This document shows positions 33,294-42,703 of a DNA stretch of 64,000 bases, piece after piece. The position numbers were made by a program, and so were the translations under genes. The stretch comes from Lachnospiraceae bacterium. Lineage in GTDB: Bacteria > Bacillota > Clostridia > Lachnospirales > Lachnospiraceae. The notes under the pieces were generated by a model. It saw nothing but the letters and a program-made list of their open reading frames with translations. It was not told where the DNA came from and made no database searches. Within the stretch, counting starts at the first letter, position 1; every line of letters starts with the position of its first letter. The DNA lies in assembly GCA_017470985.1 (NCBI GenBank), contig JAFUXA010000004.1:1-64000 (forward strand), in the 5' to 3' direction.

Positions 33294-33462
33294 CCCATAC
33301 TTCTCTTTCTAATATTTATCTGACCCTTTTATCTCATACTCCAAATTCATATATCGCTATACGCGATATTAACAAACCATCTGCGCTCTGATACTAATAT
33401 AAAAATATATCGGATAACACAACATTATGCTATCCGATATACAAAATATTTATCAACTTATA

Positions 33463-34110
33463 TTATTTAGTACCGAAAATTCTATCTCCGGCATCTCCAA
33501 GTCCCGGACAGATATATGCATTCTCATTTAACTCACGGTCAAGTGAACCAACATAAATCTGAATATCAGGATGTGCTTCATGAAGCTTCTTCAATCCTTC
33601 CGGAGCAGCGATAATACACATGAATTTAATCTTCTTTCCGCCATGCGCCTTGATCATAGATACAGCATCCACACCGGAACCACCTGTTGCAAGCATTGGA
33701 TCAACTACAACAATCTGACGAAGCTCGATTGGCTCAGGCAGCTTGCAATAATACTCATGAGGCTCATGTGTATCAGGATCTCTATATAAACCAATATGTC
33801 CAACCTTGGCAGTAGGAACCAGGTTCAAAATACCACTAACCATTCCAAGACCAGCACGAAGGATTGGAACAACAGCCATCTTCTTACCTGCAATAACAGG
33901 CTGCATGCTTGTCTCAATTGGTGTCTCAACTTCTACGTCTTCTGTAGGAAGATCGCGAAGAGCCTCATATCCCATAAGCATTGCAATCTCTTCAACCAAA
34001 GTTCTAAATTCATTTGTACCAGTCTTCTTATCGCGAAGCATTGTAATCTTATGCTTGATAAGAGGATGATCAAGTATTGTTACATTTTCAACATCTTTAA
34101 AATTTTCCAT
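33463..34110 (-). CDS. upp: Uracil phosphoribosyltransferase
   Basis: A protein of 215 residues, close to the family's usual 209. The PRPP-binding loop is [13 protein letters not shown], and the uracil-binding end is [23 protein letters not shown] and [16 protein letters not shown] are typical. It salvages uracil to UMP. AGGAG lies 9 nt before the ATG. It stands alone between the kinase-like gene and the SPFH gene. Confidence 0.97.
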   Translation of the reverse strand: MENFKDVENVTILDHPLIKHKITMLRDKKTGTNEFRTLVEEIAMLMGYEALRDLPTEDVEVETPIETSMQPVIAGKKMAVVPILRAGLGMVSGILNLVPTAKVGHIGLYRDPDTHEPHEYYCKLPEPIELRQIVVVDPMLATGGSGVDAVSMIKAHGGKKIKFMCIIAAPEGLKKLHEAHPDIQIYVGSLDRELNENAYICPGLGDAGDRIFGTK

Positions 34111-34203
34111 TAATATTTACTCCTAATATATAAAATAACCTCTTAATATTATATACATCCTGCAGATTTTTTCTATAAGAAATGTCACAATAATAAGAAT
34201 TAT

Positions 34204-35112
34204 TTATAAGCTTTCCTTAACACCTTCTACAAATCCAGCTACGCTTTGGATGTCTGAAGGAATAATAATCTTGGTAGCCTGTCCCTTTGAAGCTGTCTCT
34301 AATGCATTGAGAGAACGAAGCTTTACAATCTGATCTGTGCTCATACCAGCTTCCTTCAGCTTAGCAATACCTTCTGCCTCAGCCTGCTTCATCATAACAA
34401 CACCATTTGCCTCAGCTTCCTTATGAAGTCTGATTGACTCAGCATGAGCCTCAGCTTCCTTAACAGTAGCAACATAAGCAGCTTCCGCACGAAGCACAGC
34501 AGACTCCTTCTCACCTTCTGCCTTCAGGACTGCAGACTTCTTCTCACCTTCTGCAATCAAGATCTGCTCACGTCTCTCACGCTCAGCCTTCATCTGCTTC
34601 TCCATTGATTCCTGGATAGCCTTTGGTGGCATAATGTTCTTTAACTCAACACGGTTAATCTTAATTCCCCATGGATCTGTTGCCTCATCAATGATTGCAC
34701 ACAACTGACCATTTACCTTATCTCTTGATGTAAGAGTCTCATCAAGTTCCATATCACCGATAATATTTCGTAGTGTTGTAGCTGTGAGATTTTCGATAGC
34801 CATAATTGGATTCTCAACACCATATGCATATGCAGCTGGATCTACAATCTTGAAATATACAACTGTATCAATTTGCATTGTTACATTATCCTTTGTGATA
34901 ACCGGCTGTGGTGGAAAATCTGCAACCTGCTCTTTTAAATTAACATTTACACGAACCACATCAATAACTGGAATAATGATATTTAAACCTGCTGTAATTG
35001 TCTTCTTATATTTACCAAGACGCTCAATTACATATGCATGCTGCTGTGGCACGATCTTAATGCCTAAAATCAAAATAACAATGAGTATAACTAAGATAAT
35101 AATAACTCCCAT
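34204..35112 (-). CDS. SPFH/band-7 membrane protein (stomatin-like)
   Basis: A protein of 302 residues. One N-terminal membrane helix (VIIILVILIVILILGIKI) is followed by the SPFH domain (IVPQQHAYVIERLGKYKKTI, NLKEQVADFPPQPVITKDNV) and a long helical, alanine- and glutamate-rich coiled coil (EKKSAVLKAEGEKESAVLRA), then a conserved C terminus. It resembles QmcA and paraslipins, which form membrane rings and organise proteases. There is no NfeD partner next to it. AGGAGG precedes the ATG. Confidence 0.9.
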   Translation of the reverse strand: MGVIIILVILIVILILGIKIVPQQHAYVIERLGKYKKTITAGLNIIIPVIDVVRVNVNLKEQVADFPPQPVITKDNVTMQIDTVVYFKIVDPAAYAYGVENPIMAIENLTATTLRNIIGDMELDETLTSRDKVNGQLCAIIDEATDPWGIKINRVELKNIMPPKAIQESMEKQMKAERERREQILIAEGEKKSAVLKAEGEKESAVLRAEAAYVATVKEAEAHAESIRLHKEAEANGVVMMKQAEAEGIAKLKEAGMSTDQIVKLRSLNALETASKGQATKIIIPSDIQSVAGFVEGVKESL

Positions 35113-35248
35113 AAAAATAACCTCCTAGATGTTTGTTTACAATATCTTGTATTTGTTACCTAATAACAATTCTAACATTTATAGAAAGTAAATCAACACC
35201 TAAGAGGTTAATATTTTATTTGTTATTTGCTCTCACATTTTCCATATT

Positions 35249-36391
35249 TTATGTAAAATAAAATCTCAATACATAAGCCGCCACAGGACCGATATATTTC
35301 TCCTTGCTGGCAAGCTGAGAATAACAGATTCGATTCTCTGAAAAATGTGAGTCATAAGAAATACAACATTTAATCATTCTATCGCGGATAATTTCATCCT
35401 CAAACATCATTCCCGCCAGCACAATTCTATTTGGCGCCATAATAGTAGCAGAGTTCACCACTGATCTGGCAAATAAATCTATAGCATCATCAAAATCTTC
35501 TCGATTATGGCCAGTGGATTTAGCATAACATTTACCAAAATCACCCATGTCAAACTTTGCAACCTTTTGTAGAGCCTGATAACCTATCTTGGTCTCTAAG
35601 CACCCTCTTCTGCCGCAATTACATTTGATACCATTCTTTTCCACAATGAAGTGTCCAAGCTCTGCTGCCTTTCCATGCCGGCCCTCATATATATGCTGAT
35701 CGATAATCATGGCGCATCCAACACCAGGTCCCCATTTAATAATCATGAGATTCTCGTGGCCGCGTCCCATGCCATATAGCTGTTCTGCCATGGCAAATGC
35801 TGACACATTGTTGGTGACACAGATTTCATAATCAAATCGCTCTGCCAGAAATCCTTGTATATCAACTTCATCTTCCCAGATACCATACGCATTTCGAGCA
35901 ATACCGGCATCTTCGTCCACAATACCAGGCACACCTACACTTATTGCAACAACCTTCTTGGCTTTTCGAGAAGCAGATTTCAAAATCTCCTCAATCATAC
36001 CCACAATTTCTTCAAGAAAATCTTCCGGTTTGACATTTGATTTTGTAATTATACTCCTGCATTCCACAATATCACCCCGAATATCGCACATTGCTATAGT
36101 AGTATCCTCTGTTTCGATATTAACAGAAATGATATATGCAGCGTCACTTACAATATCCAGATATATCTGACGCCTTCCAGCTTTGCCCTGAGACTCGCTG
36201 ACGCCGGTTTCTGTAACAACTCCTTCTTCAAGCAAGTTATTACATATCATCGTAACAGCAGCCGGAGTAAGTCCAATTGCCGCAGCCAAATCCTTGCGGG
36301 ATGTAGGACCGTTATCATTTAAATATTTCAAAATAGCGAAACGATTACTCTTGCGAACCGTCTCCATATTTGAACCTGTTTGCTTAGCCAT
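35249..36391 (-). CDS. ROK-family transcriptional regulator
   Basis: A protein of 380 residues. An N-terminal winged helix (GPTSRKDLAAAIGLTPAAVT) is followed by the ROK sugar-kinase-like domain with the zinc motif CNCGRRGCLE and the EIGHFIV-like region (AAELGHFIVEKNG). It is the last gene of the sulfoquinovose operon, 25 bp after the isomerase, so it probably regulates that operon in response to a sugar. GGGAGGT precedes the ATG at 36391. The repeated TTAATTAA element near 42650 is a candidate site. Confidence 0.85.
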   Translation of the reverse strand: MAKQTGSNMETVRKSNRFAILKYLNDNGPTSRKDLAAAIGLTPAAVTMICNNLLEEGVVTETGVSESQGKAGRRQIYLDIVSDAAYIISVNIETEDTTIAMCDIRGDIVECRSIITKSNVKPEDFLEEIVGMIEEILKSASRKAKKVVAISVGVPGIVDEDAGIARNAYGIWEDEVDIQGFLAERFDYEICVTNNVSAFAMAEQLYGMGRGHENLMIIKWGPGVGCAMIIDQHIYEGRHGKAAELGHFIVEKNGIKCNCGRRGCLETKIGYQALQKVAKFDMGDFGKCYAKSTGHNREDFDDAIDLFARSVVNSATIMAPNRIVLAGMMFEDEIIRDRMIKCCISYDSHFSENRICYSQLASKEKYIGPVAAYVLRFYFT

Positions 36392-36416
36392 GAGACCTCC
36401 CAACAATTAGAGTTTC

Positions 36417-37760
36417 CTAATATTTCTGTACCTCTATATTAAACATATGGGCCAGGATTTCAAGTTCCGCAGCCACATCTCCATATGCTACCACAAAATG
36501 CGGTTCCCATCCAGCCTCAACTGTCTCATATACAATTTTTTCTGCTGATGCATCTGTCTTGACAACAAGAGATGTACCATTAAACTGCTTTGGCTTGTCC
36601 AAAGCTTCACCTGTTGCGATGAAGATTCTGAACTTACCTTCGCTGTCCTTACCCACTCTAAAGATTGTAACAGCAGGTGCTGCCTTGCATCCAAAATCAA
36701 GAGTTGGGCCAATCTTACGATTGCAGTGTACATCAACCTTGGCGCCTGTATCAGTTCTTGCAAGTGAGCAGGCTGCTGTACCGCAATGCCAGAATGTAAT
36801 AGTATTCTCTCCCTCGTCCATAGATACCGGATCTCCGAAGAATGTAGGCTTGTCTGTCAACTGCATACCCATATACATTGATAATGCTCCATAGGTATCA
36901 GCTTCACAGCTTGCTGCAACTCCCAAATCATTTAACATAGCAAGGGCAGCACATACAGGTGTGCCAAATGCTGTGAAGAAATCAGGCCAACAGCGTGAAG
37001 CAAGAGCACCGATATTATTATTTACCACATACTCTTTGTATGCACGATATAATCTTGCGAAATCTTTGCGATTATTCTCAGGTGTATTTTCCAGACCCAC
37101 CATCTTGTTGGATGCATCTGATAAATATTCCTCGATATCCTCATCACTATATGACTTAGCCACATCAATAAGTTCTCTGGCTTCAATAGACTCCAGACGC
37201 ACGCCAAATGTCTCAAGCATCTCTGCATCCATAGCTCTTCCGAATCCGAATCCCTGAGGTGTGTGACCTACTGCTGCCAGCTTCATATTGCTCATGTCAT
37301 ATTTCAACTTTGCAGCCTTTACTGTAGCTGTAACCTTGGCAATAACCTTGTCCTCTGTAGCTCCACCAAAGATATATTCTATTGGCTCCTTGCGAAAAGC
37401 CTTGATGGCATTTGCTGCAGAATAAGCGCCTGTGAGAGAATTAAGGCGAAGTCTACCTCCGTCAATTACAGGCTCTCTCAATGTCCAAAGCAGAATTGGT
37501 ATATTCTTGAATTTATGAAGCACCTCACTGGCATAAGCAGCATTTGCAAATGTAATATTCTGAAGCACAATCAGGCTTGGCTCTATCTCATCAAGAAATG
37601 TATCCAGCTTATCAATTGACAGGAGCATCTCTGATGGCACTGCCACATCCTCAGTTATACTTTTTAATAATTCTACTGACTTATCAAATTCCTGCTGTGC
37701 ACTTTCAAGATGAAATGTAGGCACTCCAATAGGAATATAAGCTACTTGAAATTTACTCAT
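36417..37760 (-). CDS. L-fucose/L-arabinose isomerase-family protein
   Basis: A protein of 447 residues. GHTPQGFGFGRAMDAEML, RCWPDFFTAFGTPVCAALAM and SCEADTYGALSMYMGMQL (with Glu and Asp as metal-ligand candidates), then the conserved FWHCGTAACSLA, place it in the FucI/AraA fold group. In this operon the expected job is an aldose-ketose step, such as sulfoquinovose to sulfofructose. However, the DUF4867 protein next to it is a second candidate. The ATG at 37760 follows AGAGAGATTA. Confidence 0.75.
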   Translation of the reverse strand: MSKFQVAYIPIGVPTFHLESAQQEFDKSVELLKSITEDVAVPSEMLLSIDKLDTFLDEIEPSLIVLQNITFANAAYASEVLHKFKNIPILLWTLREPVIDGGRLRLNSLTGAYSAANAIKAFRKEPIEYIFGGATEDKVIAKVTATVKAAKLKYDMSNMKLAAVGHTPQGFGFGRAMDAEMLETFGVRLESIEARELIDVAKSYSDEDIEEYLSDASNKMVGLENTPENNRKDFARLYRAYKEYVVNNNIGALASRCWPDFFTAFGTPVCAALAMLNDLGVAASCEADTYGALSMYMGMQLTDKPTFFGDPVSMDEGENTITFWHCGTAACSLARTDTGAKVDVHCNRKIGPTLDFGCKAAPAVTIFRVGKDSEGKFRIFIATGEALDKPKQFNGTSLVVKTDASAEKIVYETVEAGWEPHFVVAYGDVAAELEILAHMFNIEVQKY

Positions 37761-37797
37761 TTCTAATCTCTCTTTCTCTATAAACATTTATTTCACA

Positions 37798-37875
37798 ATT
37801 TCTGATCCATCATTTATTGCATGATTTCTGCTCTATCATTTATTGCACGATTTCTGATCTATCATTTATCATGTG
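37798..37875. repeat. Three 26-bp tandem repeats
   Basis: The unit is ATTTCTGATCCATCATTTAT followed by TGCATG, repeated at 37798, 37824 and 37850 with few changes. It fills the gap between the DUF4867 and isomerase genes within the operon. Confidence 0.75.
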
Positions 37876-37889
37876 AAATATTATCAGCT

Positions 37890-38600
37890 CTAGTAAAACA
37901 ATTCCTTGTTCTCACCTGTCACTCCTGGATGAGCCCCCTGCTTAATAAGTGGTTCTCTCTCAGGATGAGCGATAACCCATTTATTTCTCTGAAGCAGCAA
38001 TCTAGCTTCACTGTCAGTGGCTTTCTCTCCGGCAGCTGCAACAATAGAATCCCTTGCAGCCTTTTCCTCATCCGTAAGTGGAGTATTGGTTCCCTTTGGC
38101 AGAACAACCACTCCCCTGAAGCCTTCATCACAGACGCGAAGAGGAGACAGATGAAGCGTAGTCTGATACATCTCAATTGCAGTTCCCTCCGGAACGAAGA
38201 ACACTGTAGCCTGAGAAATATCATAAGTATTATTTGTAATCTCATAACTGTGTCCTAAAACCAGCATGAAATCACAGACAGCCACATTTATCTCACTTCC
38301 CTTGTGATACTCGAAGCCGTTATAGGTATTATTTCTTCCATTGCAATAACCAACCTGAATTTCCATTCCACCATAGAGAGTATCCCTCATCTGCTTTGTC
38401 ACAGGAAATTTCTCCAGCTCCTCCACAGATGCCACATATACATTACCATTTTCCGGAATATCAGTGTTATCGCGCATATAAGAAATCATATCTGTGAAAT
38501 CATATCCTGAAAGCACTCGTCCAAAGCTGGCAAATGCCTCATCATATACGGATTTGATTTCCACATCATTTACCTGGTTTAAATGTTCCAAAACATTCAT
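37890..38600 (-). CDS. DUF4867 family protein of the sulfoquinovose operon
   Basis: A protein of 236 residues. The cupin-like core has EIQVGYCNGRNNTYNGFEYH, KGSEINVAVCDFMLVLGHSY and GTAIEMYQTTLHLSP, with His and Glu that could bind a metal. The C terminus has RNKWVIAHPEREPLIKQGAH. I associate this family with transaldolase-type sulfoquinovose gene clusters of Firmicutes (Bacillus, Eubacterium rectale). Its biochemical role I cannot state with certainty; it may be the isomerase or an accessory. It is 31 nt after the dehydrogenase. Confidence 0.75.
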   Translation of the reverse strand: MNVLEHLNQVNDVEIKSVYDEAFASFGRVLSGYDFTDMISYMRDNTDIPENGNVYVASVEELEKFPVTKQMRDTLYGGMEIQVGYCNGRNNTYNGFEYHKGSEINVAVCDFMLVLGHSYEITNNTYDISQATVFFVPEGTAIEMYQTTLHLSPLRVCDEGFRGVVVLPKGTNTPLTDEEKAARDSIVAAAGEKATDSEARLLLQRNKWVIAHPEREPLIKQGAHPGVTGENKELFY

Positions 38601-38631
38601 TGTAATATAACCTCTATAGTCTAAATGTATT

Positions 38632-39489
38632 TTATAAATCTCTTACAACCTTTACTGTAGCGCTGAAATCCTCTTTACCATATCCGGCATCCATAGCCTT
38701 CTGGTATACATTTAGAGCATTTTCCTCACCAGGCATCTTCACATTGCACTCCTTGGCAAGATTCATGCAGATATTTACATCCTTGTACTCATTTTCAATA
38801 GAAAATGCTGTTGTAAAGTCGTTGTTGTTGATAACTTCCTTCTTAGAATCAAGGTAGAAGTTCTGTCCTCCACCATATGAGATAGCCTTAGCAAATGTGA
38901 GAATGTCAATTCCATTTGCAGCAGCAAGTGTAGATGTCTCATTTACACCATTCTGAATCTGAGATACAAGTGCGTTATGGCAAATCTTCATAACAAGACC
39001 TTTGCCATTGTCACCCATTCTGATTACATTCTCACCCATGTAGAGAAGGATTGGCTTCATAGCTTCAAATGTAGCCTCATCACCACCCACATAGATACCA
39101 AGCTTACCTGCAATAGCGGCTGGTTTGCTCTTAACAACTGGAGCGTCAATAAACTGTGCGCCCTTGGCCTTGATCATCTCTGAAATCTCAACAGATACCG
39201 ATGGATCAATTGTACTCATGTCGATGCATGTAAGTCCTTCTCTAGCAACTGTTGCAACTTCCTCATATACTGCACGGCTGTGCTCTGACTTTGGCACCAT
39301 TGAGATAAATACATCTACATTTTCTGCCACTTCCTTAGAACTTGTGCAAGCCTTGGCTCCAACTGCCACAAGCTTATCAACCTGTGCCTGGACGAAGTCG
39401 AATACATATACCTCGTCATCATGCTTCTTTACAATATTTTCACACATGGATTCACCCATGATTCCTAATCCTACAAATCCGATTTTCAT
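38632..39489 (-). CDS. NAD(P)-dependent dehydrogenase, probable sulfolactaldehyde reductase
   Basis: A protein of 285 residues of the 3-hydroxyisobutyrate dehydrogenase/YihU family. The nucleotide-binding loop is GFVGLGIMGESMCEN, the substrate loop is FIDAPVVKSKPAAIAGKL, and the catalytic lysine region is GKGLVMKICHNALVSQ. In sulfoquinovose operons such enzymes reduce 3-sulfolactaldehyde to dihydroxypropanesulfonate, which is excreted. AGAAGGAG precedes the ATG. A 230-bp GC-rich structured element separates it from the transaldolase gene. Confidence 0.85.
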   Translation of the reverse strand: MKIGFVGLGIMGESMCENIVKKHDDEVYVFDFVQAQVDKLVAVGAKACTSSKEVAENVDVFISMVPKSEHSRAVYEEVATVAREGLTCIDMSTIDPSVSVEISEMIKAKGAQFIDAPVVKSKPAAIAGKLGIYVGGDEATFEAMKPILLYMGENVIRMGDNGKGLVMKICHNALVSQIQNGVNETSTLAAANGIDILTFAKAISYGGGQNFYLDSKKEVINNNDFTTAFSIENEYKDVNICMNLAKECNVKMPGEENALNVYQKAMDAGYGKEDFSATVKVVRDL

Positions 39490-39531
39490 CGCTATACTCC
39501 TTCTATATGTTTCTGTGATTTTTCGTTTTTC

Positions 39532-39763
39532 CGCAACCGCCTAAGATGCAGCAGAATCTCTCGGCGGCCCTCTCCGGCGCACTACATGTGGCGCCTCAAG
39601 AGGACACGCCTGCGTCTACTGCTTCTAAGGCGGTTGCTACTATTACGTCAAAGCAGCTGCAACCTTAGGCAGAATAGACGAAGGGTTCTTCCCCTTAGGC
39701 TTACATGTAGTAAGCCGGGGGGGAAGGCCCTGAGAGATTCTGTTCTGCCTTAGGTCGCAGCGG
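39532..39763. repeat. GC-rich double-hairpin element within the operon
   Basis: Two large stems follow each other. Stem 1 has arms GCAACCGCCTAAGATGCAG (39532-39550) and the near-complement at 39620-39638. Stem 2 has arms GCTGCAACCTTAGGCAGAA (39656-39674) and its near-complement at 39742-39760, with an inner perfect stem GGCTTAC/GTAAGCC. CAGAATCTCTC near the start and GAGAGATTCTG near the end also pair, so the whole can fold as one unit. It is more GC-rich than the surroundings. It looks like a miniature inverted-repeat element or a structured RNA. Confidence 0.65.
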
Positions 39764-39767
39764 ACTA

Positions 39768-40448
39768 TTAGTCAGTGACAGTATTGTCCCAGGCGTTCTG
39801 GAACTTCTTCATTCCATAGTCAGTAAATGGATGATACATACTATCCTTATACACTTGAAGACCGGCTGTCACAATGTCAGCGCCTGCAACAGCACAATCT
39901 ACAAACTGCTTACCATTTCTTACAGCAGCGCAGATGATTTCTGTCTCATAACCATAGTTAGAGTAGATATCTACAATGTCCTGAATGTACTGTACGCAAT
40001 CTTCTCCAGAGTTCTCTTTCCATCCAATAAATGGTGATACAAAAAGTGATCCATTCTTTGCTGGCAAAATTGCCTGTGAAGGTGAGAATACAAGAGTTAC
40101 ATTTGTTCTAACACCCATCTTCTCAAGTTCTCTTGCTGCAGCAATACCTGCCTCTGTACAAGGAATCTTGATTACGAAGTTAGGACACATATCAGAGATT
40201 TCCTTACCCATCTTTACCATCTCATCCTTGTCATCAAGATGTGGATTAATTTCTACAGAAATTGGGAACTTCTCATAGCCTACAATGTCCTTCTCCTGTA
40301 CGAACTCAATCATTTCCTTCAAAACTTCCTTAAATGGCTTCCCTGACAACATAATATGATTTGGGTTTGTTGTAACACCATCAATACCAAAAGTATCATA
40401 AGCCTCTCTAATCTCATTAATCTTTGCACTGTCCAAGAAATATTTCAT
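39768..40448 (-). CDS. Transaldolase, probable 6-deoxy-6-sulfofructose transaldolase
   Basis: A protein of 226 residues, the size of small transaldolases (TalB/FSA type). It has MKYFLDSAKINEIREAYDTF, the GVTTNPNHIMLSG loop, the catalytic-lysine region FVIKIPCTEAGIAAAREL and the later NVTLVFSPSQAILPAK. In the sulfoglycolytic transaldolase route the enzyme splits 6-deoxy-6-sulfofructose and passes the C3 unit to glyceraldehyde 3-phosphate. It lies in the operon with sulfoquinovosidase and a sulfolactaldehyde reductase-like enzyme, so this substrate is more likely than fructose 6-phosphate. GGAGG precedes the ATG. Confidence 0.8.
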   Translation of the reverse strand: MKYFLDSAKINEIREAYDTFGIDGVTTNPNHIMLSGKPFKEVLKEMIEFVQEKDIVGYEKFPISVEINPHLDDKDEMVKMGKEISDMCPNFVIKIPCTEAGIAAARELEKMGVRTNVTLVFSPSQAILPAKNGSLFVSPFIGWKENSGEDCVQYIQDIVDIYSNYGYETEIICAAVRNGKQFVDCAVAGADIVTAGLQVYKDSMYHPFTDYGMKKFQNAWDNTVTD

Positions 40449-40561
40449 TTTTTCTTTCCTCCTAAAAAACCTCTTATTATTTTATATAATCCCGCCGGTG
40501 GTCACATGTCTTTAATCATTTGACACGAATCATCTCACAGGGTCATTACTTTGTCTGATTG

Positions 40562-40656
40562 GCAACCACTGACATAATCTCATCACTTATTTATCTAGCA
40601 ACTGCTGACATGATCTCACCATTTTTATCTGTCAACTGCTGCCATTATCTCATCAT
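40562..40656. repeat. Decayed tandem copies of the sulfoquinovosidase gene end
   Basis: The last 26 bp of the gene (GTCAACTGCTGCCATTATCT then CATCAT, plus strand) recur as GCAACTGCTGACATGATCTC and GCAACCACTGACATAATCTC at 40598 and 40562, a period of about 35 bp. They lie between the stop and the transaldolase gene and are not coding. Confidence 0.65.
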
Positions 40657-42622
40657 ACATGTCACTGTCAGCTCGAACAAATACCGGTGGCTGCCCTATT
40701 GGCGCATCAATTGTATATTTACCACCTGTATACTCTTGACCGGTAAACAGATGAATCCATCTATCTCGTGGCAGATAAACCTGACGACTTGTAGCCTTCT
40801 CCTTGAGAATTGGTGCCACAAGCATATCTCTACCAAATAGATATTCGCTCTTCTCAGTATAAGCAGCATCCTCATTATAGTAATAAAACAGTGGCAACAT
40901 AATCGGTGTACCCTTATCATTTTGCTGCTGAACCAGACTCTTGATATAGCCTGTAAGGCCCACATGAATCTGTGTAAAACGTGCCAGCTGAGCCAACAAC
41001 TCATCATCATCGCAAAGTTGCACATCTCTCGATGGCTGGTTGCCTTCATGACTTCTAAATATTGGTGAAAATGCATTCATCTCGGTCCAACGAAGTAACA
41101 GCTCCTTGCTTCGAGTCATATTCATAATTGTGGTATATCCGCCCACATCTGAGTGAGTAATACCATAACCACTCATTGCAAGGGATAATGTAGCCGGAAT
41201 AACTGATGGCATTCCATCATCCACCGACCAATCCACATGCTGATCACCTGTCCACATCATGGTAGAATACTTGATTGTCTCTGTATGTCCAGCTCTTGTA
41301 AAGAAGAATACCTCGCCGAGCTTACCGCTCTCCTCAATAGCCTCTCTATTAAGCTTAGCCCAGATAGCCGGCCATCTGTTATGAAGCTCAGCTGCATCCT
41401 CGCCGCTGTAAAGCACTGCATCAATTGGTAAATACTCTCCGAAGTCAGCCATCCAGCCGCCCATTCCAATACCAATCATATTTTTCTTTATCAAATTCTT
41501 GTACCATTCATATGCCTCAGGATTTGTGAAATCCACCATAGCTGCTGGGAATGTTGTAATTGTAACCAGATAATCATTTCCCTCTTTATCTTTGACACAG
41601 TATCCCTTCGCCTTGGCCTCTTCATATATATCCTTTTCCAATGCGATAAATGGATTTATATATCCCAGGAACTTCACTCCTCGAGCATCCCACTCCTTAA
41701 TCTTGGCCGGAAGATTCGCATACTGCTTCTCATCATAGCGCCAATTCCACATAACCTGATATCCGAAACCTGTACAACGGCATCCGCACCAATCCTGGCA
41801 CCATACACCATTTACCTTGACACCAGCCTCATCAAGTTTTGCAAGCTTTCTATCAATATTTCCACAGCCATCGAAACCTTCCTTGGTATCTTTGCCATCG
41901 ACAATCCAGTCCTGCATAGCAATGATACCGCCCTCGTACAGCCATTCAGGAAGAGCCACCTGTCTGCCAAGCAATTCCGTCTCCTTCTTTGACAGTTCTT
42001 CAAAAGTCTCTGCTGATTCACTGACAATCACAGGAGGCTCCTGAAAATATAATGTCATCTTATCCGCCTTGGTGAAGTCGAATTCGCTGTATGCATTGAT
42101 GTCACAATGCACATAATATTTATCACTTGATACAAATGTAGGCTGAGCATAGTAAGACTCATATTTGTCAAATGGCAATGTCTTCTCCGGGCGCTTACCA
42201 CGAAGTGTATCCTTGATAATCTTCTTGGAAATTCGAGCTGCATTCTGATGCTCTGCAACCCACACTCTCACATTCTGACCTTTCAGATCGAACTCAGAAT
42301 ATGTCTCGCCACAACCATAGATATGCTCTGCAGGATTTGCGGCAAATGTCAACCAATAACGATTCATGTCATTAGTATTTGCAAACTTTGATTCAAGGCG
42401 AAGCTTGCCGTCAACTTCTGTCACTACAAATACACATCTCTTATTGCCGCCTGTATACTCAAGCTCAAAACCATTTTCAATGGCAGTCTTATTAGCTAAT
42501 TGAAGTTTAGTTTTCTTTCCAATTCTCTGCTTATACTTAAAGCTTCCTCTAGACATTGTAAAGTCGTTCTCACCCCATGCGACATTTACTTCCATGCCCA
42601 ATACATTTTCAATATTAAACAT
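40625..42622 (-). CDS. Sulfoquinovosidase (GH31, YihQ-like)
   Basis: A protein of 665 residues. The regions closely follow E. coli YihQ: GCGETYSEFDLKGQNVRVWV, WCQDWCGCRCTGFGYQVMWN (sulfonate-binding neighbourhood), WMADFGEYLP around residue 390 with the nucleophile Asp, STMMWTGDQHVDWSVDDGMP with the acid/base Asp, then HSDVGGYTT and RSHEGNQP. It hydrolyses sulfoquinovosyl glycerol to free sulfoquinovose. It has no signal peptide, so it acts inside the cell on imported substrate; no transporter gene is in the window. It is the first gene of the operon and has a GGAAGGGG site. Confidence 0.93.
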   Translation of the reverse strand: MFNIENVLGMEVNVAWGENDFTMSRGSFKYKQRIGKKTKLQLANKTAIENGFELEYTGGNKRCVFVVTEVDGKLRLESKFANTNDMNRYWLTFAANPAEHIYGCGETYSEFDLKGQNVRVWVAEHQNAARISKKIIKDTLRGKRPEKTLPFDKYESYYAQPTFVSSDKYYVHCDINAYSEFDFTKADKMTLYFQEPPVIVSESAETFEELSKKETELLGRQVALPEWLYEGGIIAMQDWIVDGKDTKEGFDGCGNIDRKLAKLDEAGVKVNGVWCQDWCGCRCTGFGYQVMWNWRYDEKQYANLPAKIKEWDARGVKFLGYINPFIALEKDIYEEAKAKGYCVKDKEGNDYLVTITTFPAAMVDFTNPEAYEWYKNLIKKNMIGIGMGGWMADFGEYLPIDAVLYSGEDAAELHNRWPAIWAKLNREAIEESGKLGEVFFFTRAGHTETIKYSTMMWTGDQHVDWSVDDGMPSVIPATLSLAMSGYGITHSDVGGYTTIMNMTRSKELLLRWTEMNAFSPIFRSHEGNQPSRDVQLCDDDELLAQLARFTQIHVGLTGYIKSLVQQQNDKGTPIMLPLFYYYNEDAAYTEKSEYLFGRDMLVAPILKEKATSRQVYLPRDRWIHLFTGQEYTGGKYTIDAPIGQPPVFVRADSDMYDEIMAAVDR

Positions 42623-42639
42623 ATATACCCCTTCCGCAT

Positions 42640-42688
42640 TTAATTAATCAGTTTAATTAATTATATATAATCTCCTTCTCTTCTTCAA
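42640..42688 (-). promoter_or_regulatory. Sulfoquinovose operon promoter with operator-like repeat
   Basis: On the minus strand: TTGAAG, 17 nt, TATAAT (42660-42688). Overlapping the -10 and extending downstream is TTAATTAA-ACTGA-TTAATTAA (about 42640-42663), an inverted AT-rich pair that would suit a dimeric ROK repressor. Confidence 0.55.
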
Positions 42689-42703
42689 GATGCGCAACAA
42701 AAA

